DNA of 22,157 bases from JBBIRT01 sp037441725 (GTDB taxonomy: Bacteria > Desulfobacterota > BSN033 > UBA1163): positions 1-22,157 of the forward strand of contig JBBIRT010000050.1 of assembly GCA_037441725.1 (NCBI GenBank), read 5' to 3'. The position numbers and the translations under genes are program-made. Within the stretch, counting starts at the first letter, position 1, and every line of letters starts with the position of its first letter. The notes beneath the pieces were generated by a model that saw nothing but the letters and a program-made list of their open reading frames with translations, was not told the origin of the DNA and searched no databases. Below are positions 1 to 8,087 of the stretch, piece after piece.

Positions 1-93
1 GGACAAGCTGAGGTTTCCGCTATAAAATTTTCTCCGACATCCCTGCCTAATTCCCAGAATGGATGAGGCTTTACGGGGGTTCGTTTAAAATGA

Positions 94-122
94 TTGACAA
101 CAGATTCTCTTTTATTGATAAT
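94..122 (+). promoter_or_regulatory. sigma70-type promoter for lemA
   Basis: A perfect -35 box TTGACA (94-99) is followed by exactly 17 bases and then GATAAT (117-122), a 5/6 match to the -10 consensus. Transcription would start near 129, giving a leader of about 80 bases before the lemA ATG at 211. This is the best consensus promoter seen in the window. It was found by eye only; no transcript data are available. Confidence 0.6.
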
Positions 123-210
123 CAGTTCATCATCGTTAGGGCGAAAGACAGAGCTTATTCTTCCCATTTAGAAAAACCATTGGATCAGTTGGAGAAAGGA
201 GAGAGAGAAC

Positions 211-768
211 ATGATCCTACTCGTCATCCTCATCATCCTTGCTATCCTGCTCATTATTGCCATCTCTATTTATAACAGACTTGTACGACTCAGGAATACA
301 GTCAAGGCTTCATGGTCAGATATTGATGTTCAGTGTAAGAAGCGTTTTGATCTTGTGCCCAATCTGGTTGAGACCGTAAAGGGATATGCATCCCATGAGA
401 GGACCGTTTTGGAAAAGGTAACCGAAGCCAGGTCTATAGCAATGAAGGCCACGACCCCTGCGGAGATGGCCAGGGCTGAAAATATGTTGAAAGATACCCT
501 AAAGAGTCTATTTGCAGTGGCAGAGGCCTATCCTGAATTGAAGGCCAATAGCCATTTCCTTCAACTCCAAAATCAATTGCAGGAATTAGAGAATAATATT
601 GAATATGCCAGACGATATTATAACGCCGTGGTGAGGGATTACAATGTTTTGATTGAATCCTTTCCATCGAATCTCATTGCCTCGCAGTTTCGTTTCAAAC
701 AAGCAGAGTTATTCCAGCTTGAAACCCCTGAGACAGAGAGGAAACCCGTGAAGGTCAGTTTTTCCTAA
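211..768 (+). CDS. lemA: LemA family membrane-anchored protein
   Basis: The 185-residue protein has one N-terminal membrane anchor (about residues 1-21, almost all I/L/V/A) followed by a helical cytoplasmic-type domain. The domain carries the LemA hallmarks: R-N-x-V-x-A-S-W-S-D-I-D-V-Q near residues 28-41, R-x-D-L-V-P-N-L-V-E-T-V-K-G-Y, and N-x-I-E-Y-A-R-R-Y-Y-N-A-V-V-R-D-Y-N near the C-terminus. Its length is normal for the family. The ATG is preceded by a strong purine-rich Shine-Dalgarno (ggagaaaggagag). LemA proteins are often encoded next to glycine-rich DUF2207/TPM-type membrane proteins, as here; their molecular role is poorly defined. A competing ORF overlapping its 5' end has no family features and is not a gene. 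Confidence 0.93.
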   Translation: MILLVILIILAILLIIAISIYNRLVRLRNTVKASWSDIDVQCKKRFDLVPNLVETVKGYASHERTVLEKVTEARSIAMKATTPAEMARAENMLKDTLKSLFAVAEAYPELKANSHFLQLQNQLQELENNIEYARRYYNAVVRDYNVLIESFPSNLIASQFRFKQAELFQLETPETERKPVKVSFS

Positions 769-793
769 ACCATCCCATCGAAAGAGGAAAGAG

Positions 794-2551
794 ATGAAGC
801 ATAGGATGAAATTAATTTGGTTAATGACTTTCATCTTTATTGTTACCTTTAGTTACCACTTCGCGTCCCCTTCCTTTGCCCAGTACTTCACCATCCACAA
901 GTTCCACTCAGATATCACGATCGAGGAAGATTCATCCATCATGATTAAAGAGACGATTGGGGTAGAGTTTCATCAATGGAGGCATGGGATTTATCGGGAG
1001 ATTCCATTTCGATATCGAGATGATTTTGGTAAGACGATTGAAACCCCCTTGAGGGTACTCTCTGTCACAGATGGGGAAGGGAGGCCATGGAAGTATCAAA
1101 CGAGAAAGACAGGGCCTCTCATTCACATTCGAATTGGTGATCCTAAGAAATTTATCAAAGGTTTTCAGACTTATATCATTTCCTATCAAGTAGAGAATGC
1201 CATCCTTTTCTTTGAGGATCATGATGAGCTCTATTGGAATGTGACAGGAAATGATTGGAGGGCTCCGATCAAAGAGGCCTCTGCGACTGTTTATTTAATG
1301 GCAAAGGATCGGGGGCATAAATTATTGGCGTTGGGGTATGAGGGAAGGTATGGATCGAGAGAGGAATGTGACTACCAGATTTATGATAACATGGGGAAAT
1401 TTATTACAAGGAGAAGCCTCCATGCAGGGGAGGGATTGACCATTGCTTTTGGATGGGACAAAGGTCTGGTCTTCCCTCCTTCTTCGTGGAAGAAATTTTG
1501 GTGGAAAATGAATCTTAGGGAGAACTGGGTTTTTCTCTTTCCTCTCCTCTTATTTTTATATATGGCCAATCTCTGGTATCGAAAGGGAAGGGATCCGAGA
1601 GTCAGGGAATCGGTCGTCGTCACCTATGAACCTCCAAAGTTTAATCAGGAACCCCTCATCCCTGCTGAGGTTGGGACATTGATTGATGAGAAACTCGATC
1701 CCAGAGATATTTCCTCAACGATTATTGGATTAGCCATTAAAGGATATATCAAAATTGAGGAGATTAAAGAAGAAGGTCTACTTTTCGATAAAACGGATTA
1801 CTATTTAAAAAAGATAAAAGATAAAGATCCAAGTCTTAATCCCTTTGAAACCGTATTGATGAAAGCATTATTTCCAGATCCATTGTTAGGAACACTCCTT
1901 TCGGATCTAAAGAATAAGTTTTATATTCACCTCGATTTATTGAAAAAGACCCTTTATGGAGAGCTGATTAGAAAGAAATACTTTGTCACTCGTCCAGATA
2001 AAGTGAGAAATTCTTATGTGATTGCAGGGATTCTGGTATGGGTAGTTGCCACCCTTTCATTTATCTTCCTTCTTCCTCATTCCATAGGGAAAGACGTGGT
2101 TGCAGGGTTATTCACGGGAATTCCTGTTATAGGTTTTGCAAAGTTTATGCCTGCAAAGACAAGAGCAGGGGCCTCTGTCTTTATGGAGATCCTTGGTTTC
2201 CAAGAGTTTATGAATCGGGCTGAAAAGGAACGGATCGAGAGGATGGGAGATACGAATCTTTTCTCGAAATTCTTACCCTATGCGATCGCTCTCGATGTCG
2301 TTGACAATTGGGCCAAGGCCTTTGAAGGAATCTATCAGGATCCTCCGGATTGGTATGTCTCCTCTACTAATTTCAGAATATTTAATCCATCCCTCTTCAC
2401 CCATTCCATTCATTCGGTGGCCTCGAATCTAGGTTCAACCCTGTTCTCAGCGCCGAGAGGAAGCAGTGGCAATGGAGGGAGCGGTGGAGGTTTCGGAGGA
2501 GGAGGTTTCTCTGGTGGGGGTTTTGGAGGTGGAGGGGGAGGGAGCTGGTAA
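794..2551 (+). CDS. DUF2207 (YciQ-like) membrane protein with Gly-rich tail
   Basis: A 585-residue exported membrane protein. Residues 1-29 form a signal peptide ending S-F-A before Gln30. An extracytoplasmic DUF2207-type beta domain follows (about 31-235), with the family pattern of an N-terminal S-D-I-T-I-E-E-D-S/S and a G-x-Y-R-E-I-P-F segment. Transmembrane segments lie at about 243-261, 408-427 and 434-452, with a soluble domain between the first two. The last 27 residues are almost entirely Gly with Ser/Phe and end in S-W, a tail typical of this family. It starts 25 bases after lemA behind a gaaagaggaaag RBS, so the two genes are co-transcribed. The cellular role is unknown; a link to envelope stress or membrane quality control is only a guess. 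Confidence 0.88.
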   Translation: MKHRMKLIWLMTFIFIVTFSYHFASPSFAQYFTIHKFHSDITIEEDSSIMIKETIGVEFHQWRHGIYREIPFRYRDDFGKTIETPLRVLSVTDGEGRPWKYQTRKTGPLIHIRIGDPKKFIKGFQTYIISYQVENAILFFEDHDELYWNVTGNDWRAPIKEASATVYLMAKDRGHKLLALGYEGRYGSREECDYQIYDNMGKFITRRSLHAGEGLTIAFGWDKGLVFPPSSWKKFWWKMNLRENWVFLFPLLLFLYMANLWYRKGRDPRVRESVVVTYEPPKFNQEPLIPAEVGTLIDEKLDPRDISSTIIGLAIKGYIKIEEIKEEGLLFDKTDYYLKKIKDKDPSLNPFETVLMKALFPDPLLGTLLSDLKNKFYIHLDLLKKTLYGELIRKKYFVTRPDKVRNSYVIAGILVWVVATLSFIFLLPHSIGKDVVAGLFTGIPVIGFAKFMPAKTRAGASVFMEILGFQEFMNRAEKERIERMGDTNLFSKFLPYAIALDVVDNWAKAFEGIYQDPPDWYVSSTNFRIFNPSLFTHSIHSVASNLGSTLFSAPRGSSGNGGSGGGFGGGGFSGGGFGGGGGGSW

Positions 2552-2607
2552 GATTACCAGGATGAAAGAGGTTTTGTGAATATCTGCCTAAGAAGCATTG
2601 AGAGAAA

Positions 2608-2631
2608 GGGATTTGAAAATCCCACTTTTCT
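2608..2631 (+). terminator. possible weak intrinsic terminator after the lemA-DUF2207 pair
   Basis: GGGATTT and AAATCCC form a near-perfect hairpin (2608-2623; in practice 6 bp with a 4-base loop), followed by ACTTTTCT with a short T-run. It lies in the 113-base gap between the DUF2207 gene and the radical SAM gene and would separate the two transcription units. The T-tract is short, so confidence is low. Confidence 0.35.
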
Positions 2632-2664
2632 AAGTTAGATGAATGGTGAGGTCATGAGGAAATA

Positions 2665-4047
2665 ATGAACTATTCAGCCCGTTTAAAAAAGATCTCTCTG
2701 ATTAAGTTTATAACTCTTGCCCTTTCTCTGGTTTCCAATAGCTCGAAGGAAAATCTTATCCGTTTAACACAATTGGCAGAAAGGATTCCCAAGAAGACCT
2801 CTTACAGAGAGAAGATTCGGTGGATTCGGCAGCTCTTTGAGCAAGATCATCCCTCCCTTGAAATTGCCAAACGTATTTTGCGGGAAAGTAATCTGAAGCA
2901 GCGTGAAAAGATTGTCCATTTTGTGGTCAACCAATTCTTAGAAGGGACCAATCGGAGGAGGGATTTTTTCTTGCGTACGGGGTTTTATCCTCCCCGAGCA
3001 ATGCTCATCAGCCCCACCATGCGATGCAATCTCAATTGCTATGGCTGTTATGCAGGAGACTATTCGAAGGAAGAAGAGCTGGAGGAAAGGGAGATTGATC
3101 GTGTCTTGGAAGAGGCAGAGGCCATGGGAATCCATCTGGTTGTGGTTCTGGGTGGGGAACCCTTTCTTCGGAAAGACCTATTTCAGATATGCCAGAGGCA
3201 TCCAAATATGTTGTTTCATGTCTTCACCCACGGGGGGTTTTTAAACGAAGAGGAGGTTGAAGAAATCGCTCGCTTGGGAAATATTTCCCCTGCTATCAGC
3301 CTTGAAGGATATGAGGAACAGACTGACCTCAGGCGCGGGAGAGGACATTTCCAGAAGGTGATGAAGGGGATGGACCTGCTCAGGAAGGCAAAAGTTCTCT
3401 TTGCCTGCTCCCTTACCCAAACAAGAGAGAATACCGATACTCTCATCAATGATCACTTTATAGATTTTTTAATCGAAAAGGGGGTTATCCTCATTTGGTA
3501 TTTTATGTGTCTTCCAGTAGGAAGGAACCCTGATATTCAATTCATGCCAACTCCCTGGCAGAGAGACCAATTAAGACAGTCCCTTATTCGATTTCGGGCC
3601 ACCAAGCCCGTTCTGTTTGTCGATTTTTGGAATGATGGAAGATTGACCCATGGCTGTATGGCAGGAGGGAGGATGTATTTTCATATCAATGCCCGCGGAG
3701 ATGTGGAACCCTGTGTCTTCTGCCACTTTGCTTCTGATAATATCAAAGGAAAATCCCTCCTCGAAGCCCTCGATTCACCCCTTTTCAGAGAGATCCGTTC
3801 TCGTCAACCTTATTTAGAAAATCTTCTTAGGCCTTGCATGCTCATCGATCAACCTCAAATTGGTCGCGAAATGGCTACTCTGCCAGGGGTTTATTTCACC
3901 CATCCAGGGGCTGAGTTTTTCTTTCACCATCTCTCAGAATGGATGGATCAGTATTCAAAAGAGTATGGTTTCATTGCAGATCAAGTCTGGGAAAGGTTGT
4001 TGCAAGGAGACATTGGGGAGATTGAAAGAATCATTGGGAAATCCTGA
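2665..4047 (+). CDS. radical SAM protein with C-terminal SPASM/twitch-like cysteines
   Basis: The 460-residue protein has the radical SAM cluster motif C121-x3-C125-x2-C128 in R-C-N-L-N-C-Y-G-C-Y, followed by the GGE motif (G-G-E-P-F-L-R-K-D-L-F, about 163-173) that contacts S-adenosylmethionine. Cys331, Cys350, Cys353 and Cys391 in the C-terminal third look like ligands for at least one auxiliary [4Fe-4S] cluster, as in SPASM/twitch proteins. About 110 residues of helical sequence precede the core. An RBS (tgagga) lies just before the ATG. The substrate cannot be read from the sequence. It lies 43 bases upstream of the activase gene in the same orientation, so it may act on the same pathway. 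Alternatives are a peptide-modifying maturase or a lipid-chain coupling enzyme; neither is proven. Confidence 0.85.
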   Translation: MNYSARLKKISLIKFITLALSLVSNSSKENLIRLTQLAERIPKKTSYREKIRWIRQLFEQDHPSLEIAKRILRESNLKQREKIVHFVVNQFLEGTNRRRDFFLRTGFYPPRAMLISPTMRCNLNCYGCYAGDYSKEEELEEREIDRVLEEAEAMGIHLVVVLGGEPFLRKDLFQICQRHPNMLFHVFTHGGFLNEEEVEEIARLGNISPAISLEGYEEQTDLRRGRGHFQKVMKGMDLLRKAKVLFACSLTQTRENTDTLINDHFIDFLIEKGVILIWYFMCLPVGRNPDIQFMPTPWQRDQLRQSLIRFRATKPVLFVDFWNDGRLTHGCMAGGRMYFHINARGDVEPCVFCHFASDNIKGKSLLEALDSPLFREIRSRQPYLENLLRPCMLIDQPQIGREMATLPGVYFTHPGAEFFFHHLSEWMDQYSKEYGFIADQVWERLLQGDIGEIERIIGKS

Positions 4048-4090
4048 TCTCTCATTGAAGAAGCAAGCGATATAGAAGACAGGTGGAAGA

Positions 4091-5050
4091 ATGAAGGTCT
4101 ATCTTGGGATTGATGTTGGGTCGGTGAGTACGGATCTCGCCGTCATCGATCAGGAGGGGAAGGTCCTCTGTTACCAGTACCTCCTCACCCATGGTCAGCC
4201 TATTTTGGCTGTCCAAAAAGGGATAAAGGAAATTCAAAAACGCCTTCCGGAGGCAGTGGAGGTTAATGGAGTTGGAACGACAGGGAGTGCAAGGCAACTG
4301 ACCGGCACCCTGGTGGGCGCCGATGTGATAAAGAATGAGATCACGGCCCATGCCGTCGCCTCTGTCCACTTCTATCCAGAGGTAAGGACTGTCTTGGAGA
4401 TTGGAGGTCAGGATTCAAAAATCATCATCCTCCGGGATGGGTTGGTCGTCGATTTTGGAATGAATACGGTTTGTGCTGCAGGAACAGGTTCGTTTTTAGA
4501 TCAACAGGCCTTACGACTAAATGTCCCCATTGAAGCCTTTGGAGAGTATGCCCTTCGATCAGAATCCCCGGTAAGGATTGCGGGACGGTGTACCGTTTTT
4601 GCTGAATCAGATATGATCCACAAACAACAGATGGGCTGTCATCTAAATGATATCATTGCCGGTCTCTGTGAGGCCCTGGTAAGAAATTACCTCAATAATG
4701 TAGCCAAAGGAAAGGAAATTCGAAGCCCCATTCTCTTTCAGGGGGGAGTGGCTGCCAATCAGGGAATCAGAAAGGCTTTTGAAAGAGAGTTAGGAGAGAA
4801 GATATTTGTTCCTCCTTATTTCCATGTCATGGGGGCGATTGGAGCTGCCCTTTTAGCAAAAGAGAAGATGGATGGGGCTCATACTCAATTCAAAGGGTTT
4901 GGGATTTCAGACCTAAGCTGTCGAACGGCCAATTTCGTTTGTCAGGACTGTGAGAATCGTTGTGAGGTGGTGAAATTTATCATGGAGGAAGAAACGATCT
5001 CTTACTGGGGAGATCGGTGTGGAAAATGGGAAGCTCAGATGAAGAGGTAA
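4091..5050 (+). CDS. BcrA/BadF/HgdC-type acyl-CoA dehydratase activase (ATPase)
   Basis: The 319-residue ASKHA-fold ATPase opens with the phosphate-binding loop G-I-D-V-G-S-V-S-T (6-14) and has the second ATP motif E-I-G-G-Q-D-S-K (103-110). Two cysteines sit in the classic activase contexts, C128 in V-C-A-A-G-T-G-S-F-L-D and C167 in R-C-T-V-F-A-E-S-D. These match the cysteines that bridge the homodimer [4Fe-4S] cluster in HgdC-type archerases. A G-G-V-A-A-N adenosine motif is at 218-223. Such proteins hydrolyse ATP to inject low-potential electrons into a partner iron-sulfur protein. Unlike the short HgdC type (about 260 residues), it has a roughly 50-residue cysteine-rich tail (C277, C284, C287, C291, C310), as in the large fused activases. 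Its partners are probably the four downstream gene products. Confidence 0.93.
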   Translation: MKVYLGIDVGSVSTDLAVIDQEGKVLCYQYLLTHGQPILAVQKGIKEIQKRLPEAVEVNGVGTTGSARQLTGTLVGADVIKNEITAHAVASVHFYPEVRTVLEIGGQDSKIIILRDGLVVDFGMNTVCAAGTGSFLDQQALRLNVPIEAFGEYALRSESPVRIAGRCTVFAESDMIHKQQMGCHLNDIIAGLCEALVRNYLNNVAKGKEIRSPILFQGGVAANQGIRKAFERELGEKIFVPPYFHVMGAIGAALLAKEKMDGAHTQFKGFGISDLSCRTANFVCQDCENRCEVVKFIMEEETISYWGDRCGKWEAQMKR

Positions 5051-5072
5051 GAATGGAGATTCCCCTTGGGCC

Positions 5073-5561
5073 ATGAAGCTTGCTGTTCCTCATATTGGCA
5101 ACTTAAATATCATGCTCGGTGCCATTGGAAGGCGGGTCGGTCCGGAATTTGTCTTTCCCCCTAAGACCAGCCAAAGGACCCTTTCGCTCGGTATCAAATA
5201 CTCCCCCTCCTCCACTTGTCTTCCTTTCAAATTTATTCTTGGAAATTTCATCGAAGCCCTCGAGAGGGGAGCTGATACTATTGCGATGGTGAGTGACCAC
5301 GGGCCCTGTCGCGTTGGAATGTATGACCTCGTCATGCAGCAAATCCTTAAAGATTTGGGTTTTAAGTTCACCTGGATCTCAATGGATGACACCCGCCTCT
5401 GGAGCCATTACGTTCAGCGCTTTAACAAGGAGAGGAAGGAGTGGGGGGCTTCGTTATGGGAGACTTTAAGGGCCCTGTCCTTTGGATGGAAGAAGTTAAG
5501 ACTGTGTGAGAAGGTTGAGCGACTGGCCCATCAGGTGAGACCCTTGGAGATACAGAGGTGA
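5073..5561 (+). pseudogene. COG3581-like activase-related protein, N-terminal part of a broken gene
   Basis: This 162-residue ORF matches the first half of the intact paralogue at 8084-9163: the M-K-L-A-V-P-H-I-G start, the S-L-G-I-K-Y-S-P...C-L-P-F-K block, A-L-E-R-G-A-D-T-I, and the G-P-C-R-V-G-M-Y-D motif. It ends at TGA 5559-5561, where the paralogue continues. Reading through that TGA gives E-T-T-R-I-E-A-T in the same frame, which continues the family pattern. A second lesion near 5585 then shifts the reading frame to that of the C-terminal part (5663-6139). Together the halves make about 355 residues against 359 in the paralogue. It is either an inactivated gene, a split gene whose halves still assemble, or an assembly error. 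No good RBS lies immediately before the ATG; the nearest purine stretch is at 5051-5059. Confidence 0.75.
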
Positions 5562-5587
5562 GAAACCACAAGGATTGAGGCCACCTG
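5559..5587 (+). other. lesion zone: in-frame TGA plus -1 frameshift
   Basis: In the upstream frame, TGA at 5559-5561 interrupts the gene where the family would have a residue such as Gly (Q-R-x-E-T-T-R). Twenty-four bases later a second TGA (5586-5588) is met. Slipping back one base at 5585 gives C-T-G-A-A-A-C-A-T, reading L-K-H in the downstream frame and joining smoothly to the C-terminal half. The downstream frame itself has TGA at 5576-5578, so no single indel repairs the gene; at least two changes are needed. Confidence 0.65.
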
Positions 5588-6139
5588 AAACATTTACAGG
5601 CGATAGGGAAGGATATAACTCGATGGTTTGATCAGATTAAAAAGGATCCTAAGAGAAAGCCCATGAAGGTGGTGATCACAGGGGAGGGCTACATGGTCAT
5701 CAACCCCCATGCCAACCAGGAGATTGAGCGGAGACTCGGAGAGATGGGGGTGGAAGTGACCCGAACAGTCTGGATTACTCATAAGATCAGCCATGCCCTC
5801 CATTTAGATCTCATTCACCCAAGGTCAAAACGGAGTGCGATCAGAGCCTCAAAACCCTATCTCAGATATAATCTGGGAGGGGAGTGTAACTCTTCTATTG
5901 GATATCCGATTCTCTATCAAAAGGATGGTTATGAGGCGGCCATTCAGCTTCTTCCTCTTGGATGTATGTTAGAGGCAGTAGCAAAGAATATATTGGTCAG
6001 AGTCAGCAAGGAACATGATCTCCCGATCTTAACCTTTTCTCTCGATGAGAACCTTTCTGAGACGATGGTGATGACCCGACTGGGTGCTTTTGTTGACCTC
6101 CTGCAGAAGCGAAGGGAGATGAAAAGAGGAGCATCTTAA
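5579..6139 (+). pseudogene. COG3581-like activase-related protein, C-terminal part of a broken gene
   Basis: The frame is open from 5579; the first ATG is at 5663 and gives 158 residues. From the lesion it reads L-K-H-L-Q-A-I-G-K-D-I-T-R-W-F and then M-K-V-V-I-T-G-E-G-Y. This aligns with L-R-I-G-I-V-G-E-L-F in the paralogue at 8084-9163. Further shared blocks are N-P-H-A-N-Q-E-I-E-R-R-L, Y-L-R-Y-N-L-G-G-E-C-N-S-S-I-G, P-L-G-C-M-L-E-A-V-A and S-L-D-E-N-L-S-E-T. The Cys in P-L-G-C-M corresponds to Cys306 of the paralogue and may be a cluster ligand. Its TAA overlaps the ATG of the next gene by one base (TAATG). If translated on its own it would start at 5663 with only a weak RBS. Confidence 0.72.
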
Positions 6140-7119
6140 TGGTCCGGATGGGTATCCCGAGGGCCCTTTTATATTTTCGGTATTTTCCATTCTGGCAAAC
6201 TTTCTTTAAAGAACTGGGTTTCGAGGTAGTGGTGTCAAACCCAATCTATCGAGAACAGGTGGAAGAGGGATTCAAGTATGCGGATGAGGACAACTGCATT
6301 CCCATCAAGATGGCTTTTGGCCATGCCCTTACCCTTCGGGATCATGTGGATTTCCTCTTTGTTCCAAGGCTCCTCAGCCTTGACCGAAGTTCCTGTTTCT
6401 GTCCGAGAACCGCAGGACTGCCAGAGATGCTCAGATATTCGATCCCCAATCTTCCACCTATATTAGATCCTTATGTGGATGAACGACACCGGGGCTCAAC
6501 CCTTTCTTCCTCTTTTTTGGAGATGGCAAAGAGATTAGGAAGACGATCAAAAGAGACTAAAGATGCCTTACAACAAGCTTTCAAGGCCTATCAGGAGTTT
6601 CGAGAAAAGAGCAAGGAGGGCAATCTTAATCCTTTCTTGTCCCCCCTCAAAAAGGGGGGCAACCCTGTGCATGAAGCCCAGAAAAAGCGGGTGGCCGTGG
6701 TTGGACATCCCTATTGCCTCTATGATCCCTTTTTCAATTTTAATGCACTAAGAATTATCGAGGAGTCAGGAGCGATGGTTGTAACGCAAGAGAAGGTCAG
6801 CCCTGTTGAGATTGATTCTGAGATTGGTCGATTTGGAAAAGATATTTACTGGACCTTTGGGAGGGAGATCCTCGGTGGAGGCCTTCACTTTCTCCATTCT
6901 CATCAGATCGATGGGCTTATTTATTTAACCTGTTTTTCGTGTGGAGTGGACTCCATGATCGAACCTCTTTTGAGCCACAAAGTAAAAGAGGAAGGAAGGG
7001 CCTTATACCTCTGCTTGATGATCGATGAGCATACAGGGGCGGGGGGGATGATGACCCGATTGGAGGCCTTCTTAGAGACGATTGAGAGGAGAAAGGCCTT
7101 CCATGGGGAGAAAAGATGA
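6139..7119 (+). CDS. DUF2229 CoA-activase-related protein (copy 1)
   Basis: This 326-residue protein belongs to the DUF2229/COG3580 family normally found as a domain of giant BCR/HAD-type activase proteins. Hallmarks are M-G-I-P-R-A-L-L-Y-F...P-F-W-Q-T-F-F-K-E-L-G-F-E-V-V (4-31), C53 in D-N-C-I-P-I-K-M with the following G-H, C86/C88 in C-F-C-P-R, C265/C268 in T-C-F-S-C-G-V-D-S, and D-E-H-T-G-A-G-G...T-R-L-E-A-F near the end. The conserved cysteines suggest a [4Fe-4S] cluster that receives electrons from the activase. The start is coupled to the preceding stop (TAATG) with a strong agaggag upstream. Residues about 168-174 (S-P-L-K-K-G-G) come from a short palindromic insertion absent from the adjacent copy 2. 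The family is recognised with confidence; the substrate is not known. Confidence 0.85.
   Translation: MVRMGIPRALLYFRYFPFWQTFFKELGFEVVVSNPIYREQVEEGFKYADEDNCIPIKMAFGHALTLRDHVDFLFVPRLLSLDRSSCFCPRTAGLPEMLRYSIPNLPPILDPYVDERHRGSTLSSSFLEMAKRLGRRSKETKDALQQAFKAYQEFREKSKEGNLNPFLSPLKKGGNPVHEAQKKRVAVVGHPYCLYDPFFNFNALRIIEESGAMVVTQEKVSPVEIDSEIGRFGKDIYWTFGREILGGGLHFLHSHQIDGLIYLTCFSCGVDSMIEPLLSHKVKEEGRALYLCLMIDEHTGAGGMMTRLEAFLETIERRKAFHGEKR
6637..6662 (+). repeat. intragenic palindrome (TTG-T-CCCCCC / GGGGGG-CAA)
   Basis: Within the DUF2229 gene, CCCCCC (6641-6646) and GGGGGG (6654-6659) flank TCAAAAA, and outer TTG/CAA extend the stem. The insert is translated as S-P-L-K-K-G-G in a linker between two conserved blocks, where copy 2 has unrelated sequence. 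It resembles the short in-frame palindromic repeats that are dispersed through some deltaproteobacterial and related genomes. Only one copy lies in this window, so its repetitive nature is inferred. Confidence 0.55.
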
Positions 7120-8087
7120 GAATCGGAGTTCCGAGAGGCCTTCTCTACTACCGTTACTTTCCCTTCTGGGAATCCTTTTTCGAGACCCTGGGAGGAGAAG
7201 TGGTCGTCTCTTCCGCAACAACAGAAAAGATGATTCGGGAGGGTTCAAAACTTCTTCCCGGGGATCTCTGTCTTCCCGTGAAGATCTTTTTTGGGCATCT
7301 TGAGTCAATTAAAAATGAGGTTGACTTCCTCTTCGTTCCCCGATATATCAGCATTGAGCCGGATGCCTATATGTGTCCAAAGCTGATGGGGCTACCGGAT
7401 ATGGTCAGGGCAACGACCGATCCCCTCCCTCCGCTCATGGATCCTGTTCTCCACTTTAAACATCTTGGTATGGAGGCAGAGAGGCACTTCTATCTAAAAA
7501 TAGGAAAGACCTTATCAAAAAATAACAGAGAAGTGGAAAGGGCTTATCAAAGGGCCAAGGCAAGGCAGGATCGTTTTCGCCAGCTCTTTCAAAAGGGACT
7601 TTCCTTTGAAGAAGCTCTCAAAAATAGTCGCTCGGATGATTTCTTACCCGATCCTAAGGGAAGAGGGAAGTTGAGCATCGGGGTGATTGGAAGGCCCTAT
7701 TATATCCATGATTCGTATCTCAGAGGATCGATGATCAAAGAGGTCGAGGAGAAAGGGTTTCAACTCCTCACCCCTGAGTTTTGGAATGAGCAGGCCATTG
7801 AGAGAGGGGTGAAGGATCTTAAAAAGAGGATTTACTGGTCTTTTGGAAAGGAGATGGTGGGTTCTGCCGTCTGTTTTAGCGAGGAGAGAAGAGTTCTTGG
7901 AATGATCCTCCTTGCTTCTTTTGGATGTGGACAGGATTCATTCAATGTAGAAATGATTCAGCATCTGACGAGAGATAGGATCCCCCTGCTGCCACTCATC
8001 TTTGATGAACACCTTTCCCGGGTTGGTTTTTCTACAAGGGTAGAGGCCTTCTTAGAAATGATCCTCAGACAGGAGGAAAGGAGATGA
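7116..8087 (+). CDS. DUF2229 CoA-activase-related protein (copy 2)
   Basis: This 323-residue tandem paralogue of the preceding gene overlaps it by 4 bases (ATGA). It shares M-R-I-G-V-P-R-G-L-L-Y-Y-R-Y-F-P-F-W-E-S-F-F, C52 in D-L-C-L-P-V-K with G-H, C87 in Y-M-C-P-K, C271 in F-G-C-G-Q-D-S and D-E-H-L-S-R...T-R-V-E-A-F. It therefore keeps one cysteine at each of the three positions where copy 1 has one or two. This fits an iron-sulfur protein of the HgdB/DUF2229 type. Divergence between the copies is broad, suggesting two subunits with different roles rather than a recent duplication. No active-site substrate residues can be assigned. Confidence 0.85.
   Translation: MRIGVPRGLLYYRYFPFWESFFETLGGEVVVSSATTEKMIREGSKLLPGDLCLPVKIFFGHLESIKNEVDFLFVPRYISIEPDAYMCPKLMGLPDMVRATTDPLPPLMDPVLHFKHLGMEAERHFYLKIGKTLSKNNREVERAYQRAKARQDRFRQLFQKGLSFEEALKNSRSDDFLPDPKGRGKLSIGVIGRPYYIHDSYLRGSMIKEVEEKGFQLLTPEFWNEQAIERGVKDLKKRIYWSFGKEMVGSAVCFSEERRVLGMILLASFGCGQDSFNVEMIQHLTRDRIPLLPLIFDEHLSRVGFSTRVEAFLEMILRQEERR

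Noticed and set aside
63..275. Short ORF overlapping the lemA 5' end
   Set aside because: It has no RBS or family features, and its basic His/Pro-rich C-terminus is the lemA anchor read in another frame.
2468..2551. Glycine-codon repeat tract as a CRISPR-like or tandem repeat element
   Set aside because: The GGA/GGT-rich stretch encodes the Gly-rich tail expected for DUF2207 proteins; units are irregular and no spacers exist.
5559..5561. Second in-frame TGA as another selenocysteine codon
   Set aside because: The position lies in a variable linker where the intact paralogue has no Cys, and a second TGA plus a frameshift follow within 30 bases. A broken gene is more likely.
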